Position numbers and translations under genes: made by a program. From assembly GCA_037953745.1 (NCBI GenBank), contig JBAKBP010007389.1, forward strand, positions 36,426 through 100,425: DNA of 64,000 nucleotides, written 5' to 3'. The notes beneath the pieces are model-generated. The model saw only the letters and a list, made by a program, of their open reading frames with translations, had not been told where the DNA came from and made no database searches. Shown here piece after piece: positions 10,766-21,000 of the stretch (position 1 is the stretch's first letter; each line of letters begins with the position of its first letter). Origin of the DNA: Lithodes maja. Lineage: Eukaryota; Arthropoda; Malacostraca; Decapoda; Lithodidae.

Positions 10766-13078
10766 GGTGGTGTTCTGGATGTTGATGTTGAGAATGCTGA
10801 CCCTAATACCTCTGATCATGCTTTGATTACTTTCAGCTTTGATTTCCCTAAGCCACTCACAAATGAAAAAGTAATCAGATTTAGAAATTATAAAAATGCA
10901 GACCTAAATTTGGCTAGCAGTGAAGTAAAACAGTACTTGGGAAGTATTGATACTTCCAACTTTACTTCAGATGAGCTGGTGGAGGTACATGGAAATGCAC
11001 TTAAATTAGTGTTCGATCATCACTGTCCAGAAGTAGAGAAGAAAATCATAGTACGAGATGATTCGCCCTGGTATAGCACTCGAGTTAAATTTCTTAGAAG
11101 AGCGCGTAGAAGAGCTGAACGTGAATGGCGGAAAAATAAAACAGACTCTACATGGTTGCAATATCTGTCAGCCAGAAGAGCTGTGGTCCACAAAATCAAA
11201 GATGAAAAGAAAGTGTATTATCAGGGAAAAGTTGACTTGTGTGGTAACGACCAGAGGAGGTTGGCTTCAATTGTAAACAGTTTACTTGGAAAAACAAGAG
11301 TCAGCTTAAGACCTTCTGTACCCGATGCCGAGTTGGCTGCCAACTTTGTGGCATTTTTTGCTGGCAAGATAACTCGCATAAGACAGGAACTGGATGATGC
11401 TTCTGTTGGTGAAGAACTTTCAGTTGTACTCCAACCCCGACACATTCCTAATAATGTCCTCTCATCCTTTCACTCAGTACAGGTGGACATGATCTCGTCC
11501 TACATAAGAAACCTCAATAAAACATTTTGCCCGTTGGATCCCATAAATGTTTCCAAGCTACCAAGAGTCTATGATCACACAGTTGAGTTTATTTCCAAAA
11601 TAATTAATAAGTGCTTCTCTGAAGGTAGCTTCCCACATTCTGAAAAGCATGCACTACTCCGACCTACTCTAAAGAAGCCTGGACTTGATGTTGAGAACAT
11701 GTTGAACTATCGTCCTGTCTCCAACCTGTCCTTCATATCAAAGATATTAGAGCATGCAATACTTGACCAATTACAACCACTACTTCAGCAGAATGAAACT
11801 ATCCCAATTTTTCAGTCTGCTTACCGACAGCATCATTCAACTGAAACAGCATTGATTAGAGTACATAATGATCTAGTTGAGAACATTTGCAATGGTGTGG
11901 CCTCACTATTGGTCTTGCTTGATCTCTCTGCGGCTTTTGACACAGTGGATCACAAGTTGTTATTGAGTGATCTTTATGATTGTGGTGTGCGTGACTCCGC
12001 TCTCTTGCTTCTTGGGTCGTACTTGTCAGGTAGATCCCAGAGTGTGATTGTAAATCAAGTGGTCTCGGACTCGACACCCCTGCAATATGGTGTTCCGCAG
12101 TGATCAGTTTTAGGTCCTATCCTATTTATAATTTATATTAGCAGTTTGTCTCTTCTGCTTCGTGCACATAATGTCACCTTTCACTTTTATGCAGATGACA
12201 CCCAGATTTATGTGAGAATCACAAATATAGTTGATATACGGAGTAAGATGGAATTGTTGATGTCTGATATCAAGAAGTGGATGAGAGCGAGAAAACTTAA
12301 ACTAAATGATGGTAAAACTGATATTCTCATCATCCGAGGAAATAGAAGAGCTGATGATATAGTAGGTGCCCTCTCCATCAATGTGGGTGGATCTCAGCTG
12401 CGACCGGCCAACTCTGTTCGAAATCTGGGTGTATATGTGAACTCCCGATTAGATTTCAAAGAGCATGTAAACCAGATAGTTAAAAGTTGTTACTTGCACA
12501 TCAGAAATCTCTATTTGGTGAAGCCGTTTATAACCAGACGTTGCCTCCTGACGTTGGTTCACTCATTGGTCTTCTCTCGTGTTGATTATTGCAATGCCCT
12601 GTTGGTGGGTCTTCCAAATTATATTTTGAAGAAAGTTCAGTCTGTTCTTAACAGGGCCGCAAGACTAATTTTTGGTGTTCCACCTAGAACTCCTACTACA
12701 TCTCTTCACATAGAACTGCACTGGCTGCCAGTAAGAGCAAGAATAGAATTTAAGTTGTGTTTGGTGACTTTTAAGGTTCTCAAATTTGGTGAGCCTAGGT
12801 ACCTTGCGGAGCTGCTCAGGCGCCCACCGGCACACCATGGTGTAGTTGTGCGTCATGACAATGACCCATTTCGTCTTGATGAACCAAGGGCTTTCCAGCA
12901 GTCTTCTTTCTTTGAGAGGTCATTCTCCTACATGGCTCCGAGGTTGTATAACAGGTTGCCGCTGTCCATCAGACAACTGAGTTCTGTTGAATGCTTCAAG
13001 AGACAACTTAAGACTTTTCTCTTTGAGAGAAGCTATGATCTTGAGAGAGGTGTCATGACAGATGGCTATAGAGTTTAG
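10766..13078 (+). pseudogene. L2-like LINE endonuclease C-terminus and reverse transcriptase
   Basis: A long open frame with all major RT landmarks: NYRPVSNLSFISKILEH (about 11705-11755), SAYRQHHSTETAL (11815-11853), LLDLSAAFDTVDH (11917-11955), PLQYGVPQ ending at a TGA (12101-12103), then in the same frame FHFYADDTQIYVRI (about 12180-12221) and the C-terminal LHWLPVRARIEFK region (12715-12755). The only interruption is that TGA, which replaces the conserved Gly of the GVPQG box. Without it the frame would span about 770 codons. The context is purely transposon. Confidence 0.85.
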
Positions 13079-13260
13079 GCTATTTTGCCACTGCTAGTGA
13101 TTGTTAAATGTGTGTTGTATATAAGCCTTCTTTTGATGCATTGATTTTTGTTCTTTTTTCTTTCTCTTTTCGAGCGCTCGTGAATTCTTCGGAAAAATTG
13201 GCGCTTATGAGAAATAAGTAACATGCTTATTATTATTATTATTATTACATAGGCTACATA
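10766..13260 (+). mobile_element. L2/CR1-group LINE, 5'-truncated
   Basis: The sequence starts inside the endonuclease C-terminus (SDHALITF at about 10815) and runs through RT to a 3' untranslated end. It terminates with GCGCTTATGAGAAATAAG and an (ATT)n microsatellite at 13228-13249. A conserved short 3' end followed by a short tandem repeat is typical of the CR1/L2 group. The 5' truncation is the usual result of incomplete target-primed reverse transcription. Confidence 0.8.
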
Positions 13261-13594
13261 AAATAAACAGAAATTAAATAATACCCAGCTTGGTATCATG
13301 TAGTTCACAGCACTGCCTCAACCAAAAACAGTGGTCATCAAACTACAGGTACTATCTATCTATAGATATATCTATATATAGATATCTATCTACTATCTAT
13401 CTATCAAACTACTGTGTTACCAAAACCACTGTCCTAATTGTGTACAGTACCATGCCTCACATCATTTAGCTTCCGGTACAGTATGTTGCTACAGTACAGT
13501 ATAGGAATATCGGTACTGTACTGCACTATGAGGATCAGTACCGGTATGCTAATTCTGTAGAGTAGCAGACCTGAAATCATTACTTAAGGTTAAA
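13261..13594. repeat. Intergenic stretch with a (TATC)n/(TAGA)n microsatellite
   Basis: Holds an imperfect ATCTATCTATAGATATATC array at about 13348-13405 with self-complementary TATAGATATCTATCTA segments, and several short CAGTAC/GTACTG repeats (13495-13560). No gene. Confidence 0.6.
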
Positions 13595-14750
13595 TATAGA
13601 GCAACTTCCTCCAGTGTGCCTGGATCCTAGAAGTGTACACTATGCTTGGAGTTTGTAGCATTTTAATGATACTGTTCTCAGAAGTGTTAAGGCGCTGAAT
13701 GAATTTATATGTTAGCTTTCTAATGAGTGATTGGTAACAGTGTAAGTTCATATAGGCACATAGCGTACTTGTACTCTCATATTTTGAGAGCCCCAGAAAC
13801 ATTTTCATGATATTGTGATATGAGATACTTAGTCTATTCACTGTCATTTTCTTATAGTTCCACCATAGTTGTGCTGTATACATTGGTGAGCAGTAGGAGT
13901 TGAACAATGTTATTTTTGTATCCCATGTGCACATATGAAATTTTCTTAATATTGAATTTCCCTGCATGTAAAGTTGCCTTCGCTGACGACCCATATCCTC
14001 ATCATCTGAGCGATCACTTGAAATATAGTGTCCTAGATACTTTACTTTACTTACTTCTTCTATAATTTCTTCATACAAATAGAATTTAGGTAGCTTTGAT
14101 TTCAATAGAAGGTTAGATTTAAATATTATGATATTGCTCTTTATAGGATTAAATTTGACTGAATGTTCGATTCCAAATTTTTCACATACTCTTAATAATT
14201 TATCCAGTCCTGCTCCAGAGGGCGCGATTAAGGCTAGGTCATCAGCATACATGAGATGATTTACAATGGTGCTGCCAATGCAGCACCCAGTGCGAGTCTT
14301 GTTCAGCTCTAGACTAAGATCATCCAAGTAGACGTTGAAAAGATACGGAGACAATATCCCCCCCTGCCTAACATCATTGGTTACGGCGAAAGAGCCTGAC
14401 AGGATGTTGCCCCATCTTACACACATTTTTTGATTAGCATACCAGAAAATAAGTATCCTAACAATATAGCTAGGCACTCCCCTGTTAACTAATTTTTCAA
14501 ATAAGGTTTTGTGACACACCCTATCAAAAGCTTTACTTGCATCAAGAAAACAAAAGAAAATTGAGCTATTTAGTTTGTTGTATGTATCAATCACTTCTTT
14601 CAGCACATATATGCATTGGTCTGTGCCGTGATTTTTCTTAAAGCCAAACTGATTGCTGCTGGTGACAATATATGCAGACATTCTTTCTAGCATTATCATT
14701 TCAACTACCTTACTCACCACACTAGCAAGTGCTACTGGGTGGTAGTTGTT
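13590..14750 (-). pseudogene. CR1-like reverse transcriptase, N- and mid-part
   Basis: Open on the - strand for about 385 residues without a stop. RT motifs in order: HPVALASVVSKVVEM, NQFGFKKNHGTDQCI, FFCFLDASKAFDRVCH, VRQGGILSPYLFNVYLDD, NHLMYADDLALIAPSGAG (catalytic YADD, about 14230-14275) and the thumb region VKYLGHYISS. The family is a non-LTR retrotransposon RT; CR1/Rex1-like is my best guess from the motif spacing. The upstream frame runs into the SINE, so any ORF start in the SINE is an artefact. Confidence 0.75.
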
Positions 14751-15213
14751 GTTGTTGTTTTTCCCCAAGCTGCCTGGCCGAACAGCCCCAAGGCCCCGAG
14801 CAAGGCCAAGGCCACAACCGAGCGCCCCCACAGAACCCTCCCCGCCGACCACAATAAAGCCTGGGTGACCAAAGCCACTCCATGGCGGGGAGCTGAGGAG
14901 GGCGCGGAAACGCCCGGAAAACCAAAGCCCCACCCAGGGCCCTGTGCCCCTCAGCAATTATGAAGAGAAAGTTGAAGGGCAAAGGAAAGATGTGACGCTT
15001 TGGCTTCCAATCTTGGTAGATTAAGAGGTCAATCCACGCAAGAGACGCCGTCACTTGAGATCTAGAAAATATATAAGTAAAAGGAACAGTCAGAGTAAGC
15101 TATGGGTATGGCAGAGATCGCTCAGTTCTCACTCTGATAGACCAGCCCATCACCACACTGGGTGGTAGTTGTCTTTAGCTGTAATTTTACCTGATTTATC
15201 TTTAATGATTTAC
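13595..15213 (-). mobile_element. CR1-like LINE fragment, interrupted by a SINE
   Basis: Two - strand pieces, 13595-14749 and 15157-15213, belong to one LINE. The coding text preceding the SINE (IIKDKSGKITAKDN, from 15213 down) continues directly into YHPVALASVVSKVVEM after it. The interruption is the SINE at 14750-15156 with a perfect 16 bp target duplication. The 5' part of the element, including the endonuclease, is absent. Confidence 0.75.
14750..15156 (-). mobile_element. SINE-like retroposon with perfect 16 bp target duplication
   Basis: A 0.41 kb element with an (AAC)n 3' tail (GTT repeats at 14750-14757). It is flanked by identical 16 bp sequences beginning ACTGGGTGGTAG at 14734-14749 and 15157-15172. 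Removing the element and one duplicate restores the LINE reading frame around it. Two related copies lie at 9893-10164 and 10204-10635. I find no convincing tRNA A and B boxes, so the source of the head is unknown. Confidence 0.85.
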
Positions 15214-15231
15214 CTGATTTATCTTTATCTT

Positions 15232-15925
15232 TTATGGTCTTCGAAAGGGGTGAAGTCACAGAGTGTGAGGTGAAGCTGAACGGTCAGGCTATGGAGATCG
15301 TCAACTCTTTTAAGTATCTGGGCAGTGTGTTGAGTAAAGATGGGACTATGGATGAAGAGGTGTGGGAGAGGGTACAACAGGGGAAGAGGGTTGTAGGAAC
15401 GCTAAAAGCAGTAACAAGAAATAGGGTGGTCAGTATGGAAGTGAAGAAGTCCTTGCATGACAGTGTGGTAATCCCGACACTGACTTACGGAAGCGAAGCA
15501 TGGACGTTGGTTCAGAGACTCGGACCAAGAGTGAGAGCAGTGGAAATGAATTACTTAAGGAGTGCGTGCGGAGTTACATGGAGGGATAGACAGACTAATG
15601 AGGAAGTAAGAAGGAGGTGTGGTGTGGAGGTAGATGTGCTGGAAAGTGTGAAAAGGAACAACTTGAGATGGTTCGGTCATATGGAACGTATGGAAAGCGA
15701 GAGAATGACTAAGAGGGTGTACGAGAGCGAGGTGGAGGGACAGAGGGGGAGAGGTACACCGAATATGAGGTGGAAGGATGGAGTGAGGAACTACATGAAC
15801 GAAGGCGGTGCTGGTTGGGGGGAGGGGCGTCGACTGACTGGGGACAGAGGTGCATGGGGGCGGTTCGTTCGTGGCCACCCCTTCGGGGATCACGGCGTCA
15901 GGCAATAGATAGATAGATAGAACAA
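15232..15925 (+). mobile_element. RTE-like LINE, 5'-truncated copy
   Basis: Nearly identical to the last 0.69 kb of the full element at 24834-28046 and in the opposite orientation. It opens at TTATGGTCTTCGAAAGG and ends with the same (TAGA)n tail (15906-15921). It is a dead-on-arrival insertion. The target duplication is not obvious. Confidence 0.85.
15234..15908 (+). pseudogene. RTE-like LINE, C-terminal 224 residues of the RT protein
   Basis: Encodes only the post-catalytic C-terminus: NSFKYLGSVLSKDG (thumb), the SEAWTLVQRLGP region, LRWFGHMERMESERMTKR and the RGTPNMRWKD tail, ending GDHGVRQ. Compared with the intact copy there are only a few substitutions (for example Trp for Arg in EEVWERV and Thr for Arg in RGRGTPN), which implies a recent common source. 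There is no catalytic domain, so there is no enzyme activity. Confidence 0.85.
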
Positions 15926-16847
15926 GTATTACGGATATCATAGACTCCGGCAGGACACCATGCGTAAGTACTATGCGTAAGTACTATCACTAGTACATCT
16001 AGTGATAGGGATGGTTGGCCTGGTGGTAGCAATGAAGGAATTTCATGCTCAAAACATAGAGCAAAGACCAGTCCATGTAGGACGAAAGCGATTGAAATGC
16101 CTAGCCTAGACGATGTTAGCCTAGGCTAGGCTAAATATGACAATGATTTATAATAAAATCTGTGTGGTAAGTAATCTTCTCATAATACGTATTTATACGT
16201 CTTTTCCTCATAATATGTATTTATTGGATGTATTTGGGGCGAAATGGGTACTTGAAGGGTGGCTGGACGAATTTAGAACCTAGGCCTAGGCTAGGCCTAA
16301 ACATTTTCGCATGATAGAAACAATGCCCCCAATCTACAGTATTTATGGTTAGGACTGTCATTTAGCCATGTCTACATTATTATTTACAATGCATGAGATT
16401 TAGGCCTAGGCTACTTGATGTAGCCTAGACAAAAAACATGTTTTCATAGCCTAACACTGGGAAAAGTGCAGTAATTGTTTAGATATTGGGCCTTTTTTTT
16501 CTAGTTATTAAAAACTTATTCTATGGTGTATTATATGATACAGTATAATGCATAAAATTTAATTTGTGTACAATAAAACATGTTTTCATAGGCAAAAAAT
16601 AGAAAAAGACGCAAATTTTGGCATGAGCACGGAACCGATTGAATTTTCCCCATAAGAACAGTGCCCCGATCTTGGCTGTTTCAATCCTAGCTCTATTTCT
16701 GCAGAACCGATTAGCAGCTAGGATGGGGGTTCCACTGTAATAATAATGGTCGTAGCATGTGGTGCGTCCCGTGGAAGTCGTCGGCTCTCTGGAAATGCTC
16801 AATACACATACATATCTATGACGCCTCCTTACTATAAAGTAACATAT
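15926..16847. other. Unassigned AT-rich stretch with CCTAGGCCTAGG clusters
   Basis: About 0.9 kb with no convincing gene. Palindromic clusters of TAGGCCTAGGCTAGG occur at 16100-16133, 16270-16295 and 16402-16420, and ATTATACGTATTTATACGT-like repeats occur around 16178-16220. It is probably interior DNA of DIRS-1 or the remnant of another element. Confidence 0.4.
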
Positions 16848-17296
16848 ACTTCCCAGAAGACCCCCGCTCTGCCTGCTTCGTTGGTTTCACTTTTGAACAC
16901 GTGCGGGGGCTGACGGAGGCGGCAGGAGGGGAGTGCATGCCCGCATGCCCACCCTTCCTGCCGCCCCCAACTAATTGTAGTGGGCCCTATCATTTCTCAT
17001 CCTTTCTGTTTTCCGTTTTTCCCTTCTTCCCGCTGCCCCCTCCTTTGGGAGCACCGTGACTGTCATGAGGTAAACGACCGTACTAACTCTTTGGTTTCGT
17101 TGGAGGGTGTTGTGGGTCGGCAATCCCTACACCCGTCGAACTGTGGTACCCGACGTGTTCGAGCGAGGGGAAACTTTTATGCCAAACCCTAACCCTTGTG
17201 CTGGGTTGGCGATCGACGGCCCTTAAGGTGCATTAGTCGGGGTGTATATCTGCAAGAATTCCTAGGGCGGTCGTCCCGTCCTCTAATTGTGGCTCC

Positions 17297-18031
17297 ATGG
17301 TGGGTTTGGAATCTGATTCAGATGAATTTAGAAATATTCGTCCTATGGAATCTAAAATTGCCCCCTCCGACGCCGACCCCTGCGAGAAATTGGACTGCCT
17401 CAAGGACCCTTCCCCTGCTGCCAACAGTGCCGGAGTTCCCCACTCAGGCATGGCACCCACAGACCTTGGCAAACCTCCTAAGGATACTGTGACGAATTCT
17501 CCATCGTCGGGTAGTGAGATCCATCAGGTGATCTCCCCGGCATCAATTCCTATGCACAGTACTGCCTCTGTGATCAATAATAGTGATGACAACCCCACAG
17601 TCTCGACTTTAACTTCTAAATTACCAGATTATGATTCTAGCCTTAGCCTACCTCTTCATTCTGTTGACAACCTTAATGAAGAACCTCGCATGCCCTCAGC
17701 TGACACCCCTACGGATGCTTCTTGCATCCCTGACCCGTCTGTGACTCCATCTGTTACCATCTTGCCTCCGGATGCAGGATCTCCTACCTCAATTAAACCT
17801 GCTTCTGTACCTCCACGATCTCAACGGGCCATTAATGCAGGTACAGGAAAAGACCTTGCCGGTATTTCCTCTGTCATTCACACGCTTCAACCGTTCGTAC
17901 CTTCGCATAACCGACAAAGGCGTAAACGTAACACGTATACCCCTGCTTCGAAGGACACTTATAACGCTATGTTCAGTCCCCCTGATTGGTCACGGTTTTT
18001 CACAGTCTCTGGTGGGTTAACCTGTGGATGA
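17297..18031 (+). CDS. I-like LINE gag-type ORF1, N-terminal part (frameshifted)
   Basis: Encodes a Ser/Thr/Pro-rich, low-complexity N-terminus (about residues 1-190), a basic stretch RQRRKRNTYT and then DWSRFFTVSGG, which resembles the start of the RNA-binding part of LINE gag proteins. The frame ends at TGA 18029-18031, while the homologous continuation (DDFSLYDTLAQDIG) lies one frame over from 18024. I interpret this as a one-base indel that splits a single ORF1. The protein would coat element RNA in a ribonucleoprotein particle. Confidence 0.65.
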   Translation: MVGLESDSDEFRNIRPMESKIAPSDADPCEKLDCLKDPSPAANSAGVPHSGMAPTDLGKPPKDTVTNSPSSGSEIHQVISPASIPMHSTASVINNSDDNPTVSTLTSKLPDYDSSLSLPLHSVDNLNEEPRMPSADTPTDASCIPDPSVTPSVTILPPDAGSPTSIKPASVPPRSQRAINAGTGKDLAGISSVIHTLQPFVPSHNRQRRKRNTYTPASKDTYNAMFSPPDWSRFFTVSGGLTCG

Positions 18032-21000
18032 TTTCAGTCTATACGATACTCTCGCACAAGATATTGGTGACTTCACCATGCATGCTGATGGATCGGCCAA
18101 GCGCATGATTGAGGTGAAAACACAGGAGCAATCAGAAGCCTTACAAGCCTACCTCGACACCCCCAACGACAGATACACAGGTAAACCAGATGAATACCTG
18201 AATCAGTGTACTGGCACGGTTGTGCTCCCTTCCGACTTCGAATTTGCAGATCAGAGCTTTACAGACTCAACCAATCGTATCTTAAAATTATTGCAAAGAA
18301 CTGACCCCACTGTTGTTAAAGTTGACACTTATACTGCTCCTCAGCGTGGAAATCGGCCCCCACTACGCATTGTCAAAATCTATTTTAAGCGCCATGACCT
18401 CCCTATGCATGTCCGTCTTGCAGGTCGCCAACTGCAGGTACGAAGGTATGTTAACAAGCCGAGACAATGCACAAATTGCTGGAAGCTTGGGCATTCAACC
18501 CCACGGTGTCGGGCTCTCAATGCTCGTTGCTTAAATTGCGGCTCAGAACAACATGCTCTCAACAATTGTCAAGCCAGCGCACCCCGTTGTGCAAATTGTG
18601 ACGGGTCCCACAAAGCCAATGACAGAACATGCCTGCACTTTGCGTTTCATCGTGACGTATTACATTTACAGGCCACAAAAGGACTCCCCTTCCGGTCTGC
18701 TGCAGCACAATTAAGGCAGGAAGGTAAATCTCCTCCATATCGACGGTTTGAATCAACTACACCCGCTGACTCCTCTGACCACCAGCATCCAGAGCAGCCT
18801 CCGGCACCACCTATTAGCCTACAACATTACCCCACCAATGATACCTTCAGTTTAGTTCACCTTAACTCCCCGGACCTATCCACCTCTCACAGGTTCGAGG
18901 GATTTACTAACTTGACCGATGATACTGAGTTTTGGAACATGACTGCCGAAGAGAACCTCATGGAATGTAACACAGTACCAGATATAGAGACTTCTCCCCA
19001 ATCTCGCTCCACCCAGTCGCAGCCTCGGAAAAAGCGTAAGGTTGCAAGTCCTATCCGGTCATTATCCCGGACCTCGAAACTCGGTTCCACCACACACAAG
19101 TGGGTTATGCCTACCCACGATCCGGACTGTGGCTGCCATAACTGCGGCCGATTCTTTCTACTTCAGCACAAGACTTCTACCCGTACAGTACTCACCGAAC
19201 ATCTTCACAAATTTCTTTCCAAGCGAGCTCCAGCGGAAGATGCTCAAATTCACCCGACTCCTTGTTTTTGTGTCACCCATATTTGTGAATCTGATCCTAC
19301 GCCCAAGGACTTGATGCAGAGATGCCTGAAGGACAATAACCAGTTGGATTCTGACTTGACTAATATAGAGCTATCACAATCCCGATTTGATGTTCACCAA
19401 CCTCCTGTCAATGTGCGTACCACCCTCACCACGCCTGATCCTCCCTGTAACCTTGAGCGACATGTTCCGTTAGCCGCTCCCCACTGCCCAGATCCCGATG
19501 CTCCCAAACCTAGAGACATTCCCCCACAAACTCCTGCTAACCCTACGACACCATCATCTGACGAACCTTCGATAAAGACTCATCATACCCCGAGCCCCTC
19601 ACAATCTCCTGTATTGATATGTCACACCAATATCCCACCTGACAAATGTGGATGTCCAATTTGTTTCCGTAATTACATCACACCCCATATCTGTGCCACG
19701 GATCCCTGCCTCCTTGCTCGGACGCAGGAATTTGTCACCACACGTACACTTCCCCCTAACCCTGATGAAGATGTTACCTCCGCTTATCTATTTATGAACA
19801 CTCTGCGCCAAAAACTCCTCCACTGCCCCACCCTTGTTCCTAAACTAGTCACACAATTCAAAGCTATTTCTGAAAAATTTACAGACCTTACATCTACCCC
19901 TTCACCTCCATCCACACAACCCTCTCCACACTCACAACCTTTACCAGACTCTCTTCAAGAGACTCTATTGTCGATGACTCTGACAATCCTATTCTTGATG
20001 GCATATAACATTTTGCAATGGAATATAAACGGATACCAAACTCGCCTCCGTATGGGAGAATTACAACGATTACTTAAATTATATTCACCATTATGCATTT
20101 GCCTCCAACATGTAGGCAATTTTGTTGTCCCCCCCAGGCATTATACTGTTGCTGCTAGCTCCCCTATAACCCCTTCACATCTCCGAATGGCCATCCTTGT
20201 GCACTATAAGTGCGTATTTGTTCCTGTCACCCTTGACCCCAACCCTTTTCAAACAACTGCCGTCTCCATTTCATTACCAAACCTTCCTTCCTTGACTGTT
20301 TGCTCCTCCTACAATCAACCCTCCTGTCATTACAATACTTCAGACCTTCATCAACTAGTACAACAACTGACCCCACCGTACCTTATTCTGGGCGACTTTA
20401 ACGCACACTCTCCCCTTTGGGGCAACCCAAACACAGACATCCCAGGCGATAAAATTGAAAAATATCTCCTTCATTCTACTCTTTGTTGTCTCAACTTTGA
20501 CACGCCCACCTACAGATCTGCTACCCACTGTACATTTTCCGCTGTTGATCTTTCCTTTGCCTCGGATGACGCAGCTCCCCTATTTGACTGGTCAGTTTTA
20601 CAGGATCGCTTCTCCAGCGACCACTACCCTATACTCCTTAAGTATTTGTGCCCTGCATCCTCCCCTCAAATATCGAGTTATAATCTCTCTAAAGCCAATT
20701 GGACGTCTTATACGCACTCCTCTGCAGACGTTTCGGACTTCTCCCCTACCTCTTCCCCTGCACACAATTTTGATTATTTTTCGTCCTTCCTGAACTCCAT
20801 TGCTCGCACTCATATCCCGCTTACATCCTCGCTGGCGCATCCTCGCCAGGTCCCTTGGTGGACGCCCACTCTAGCCCAAATGATAAAATTCAAGCATCGT
20901 GTGGAACGCCTTCTTAAGCGTCTGAGTGTTAGGCAGCGGCGTTTAAAGACTGTTTCCCCCCGGCTTTTTTCCACTAATCGTTACTTTGACCTTATAACCA

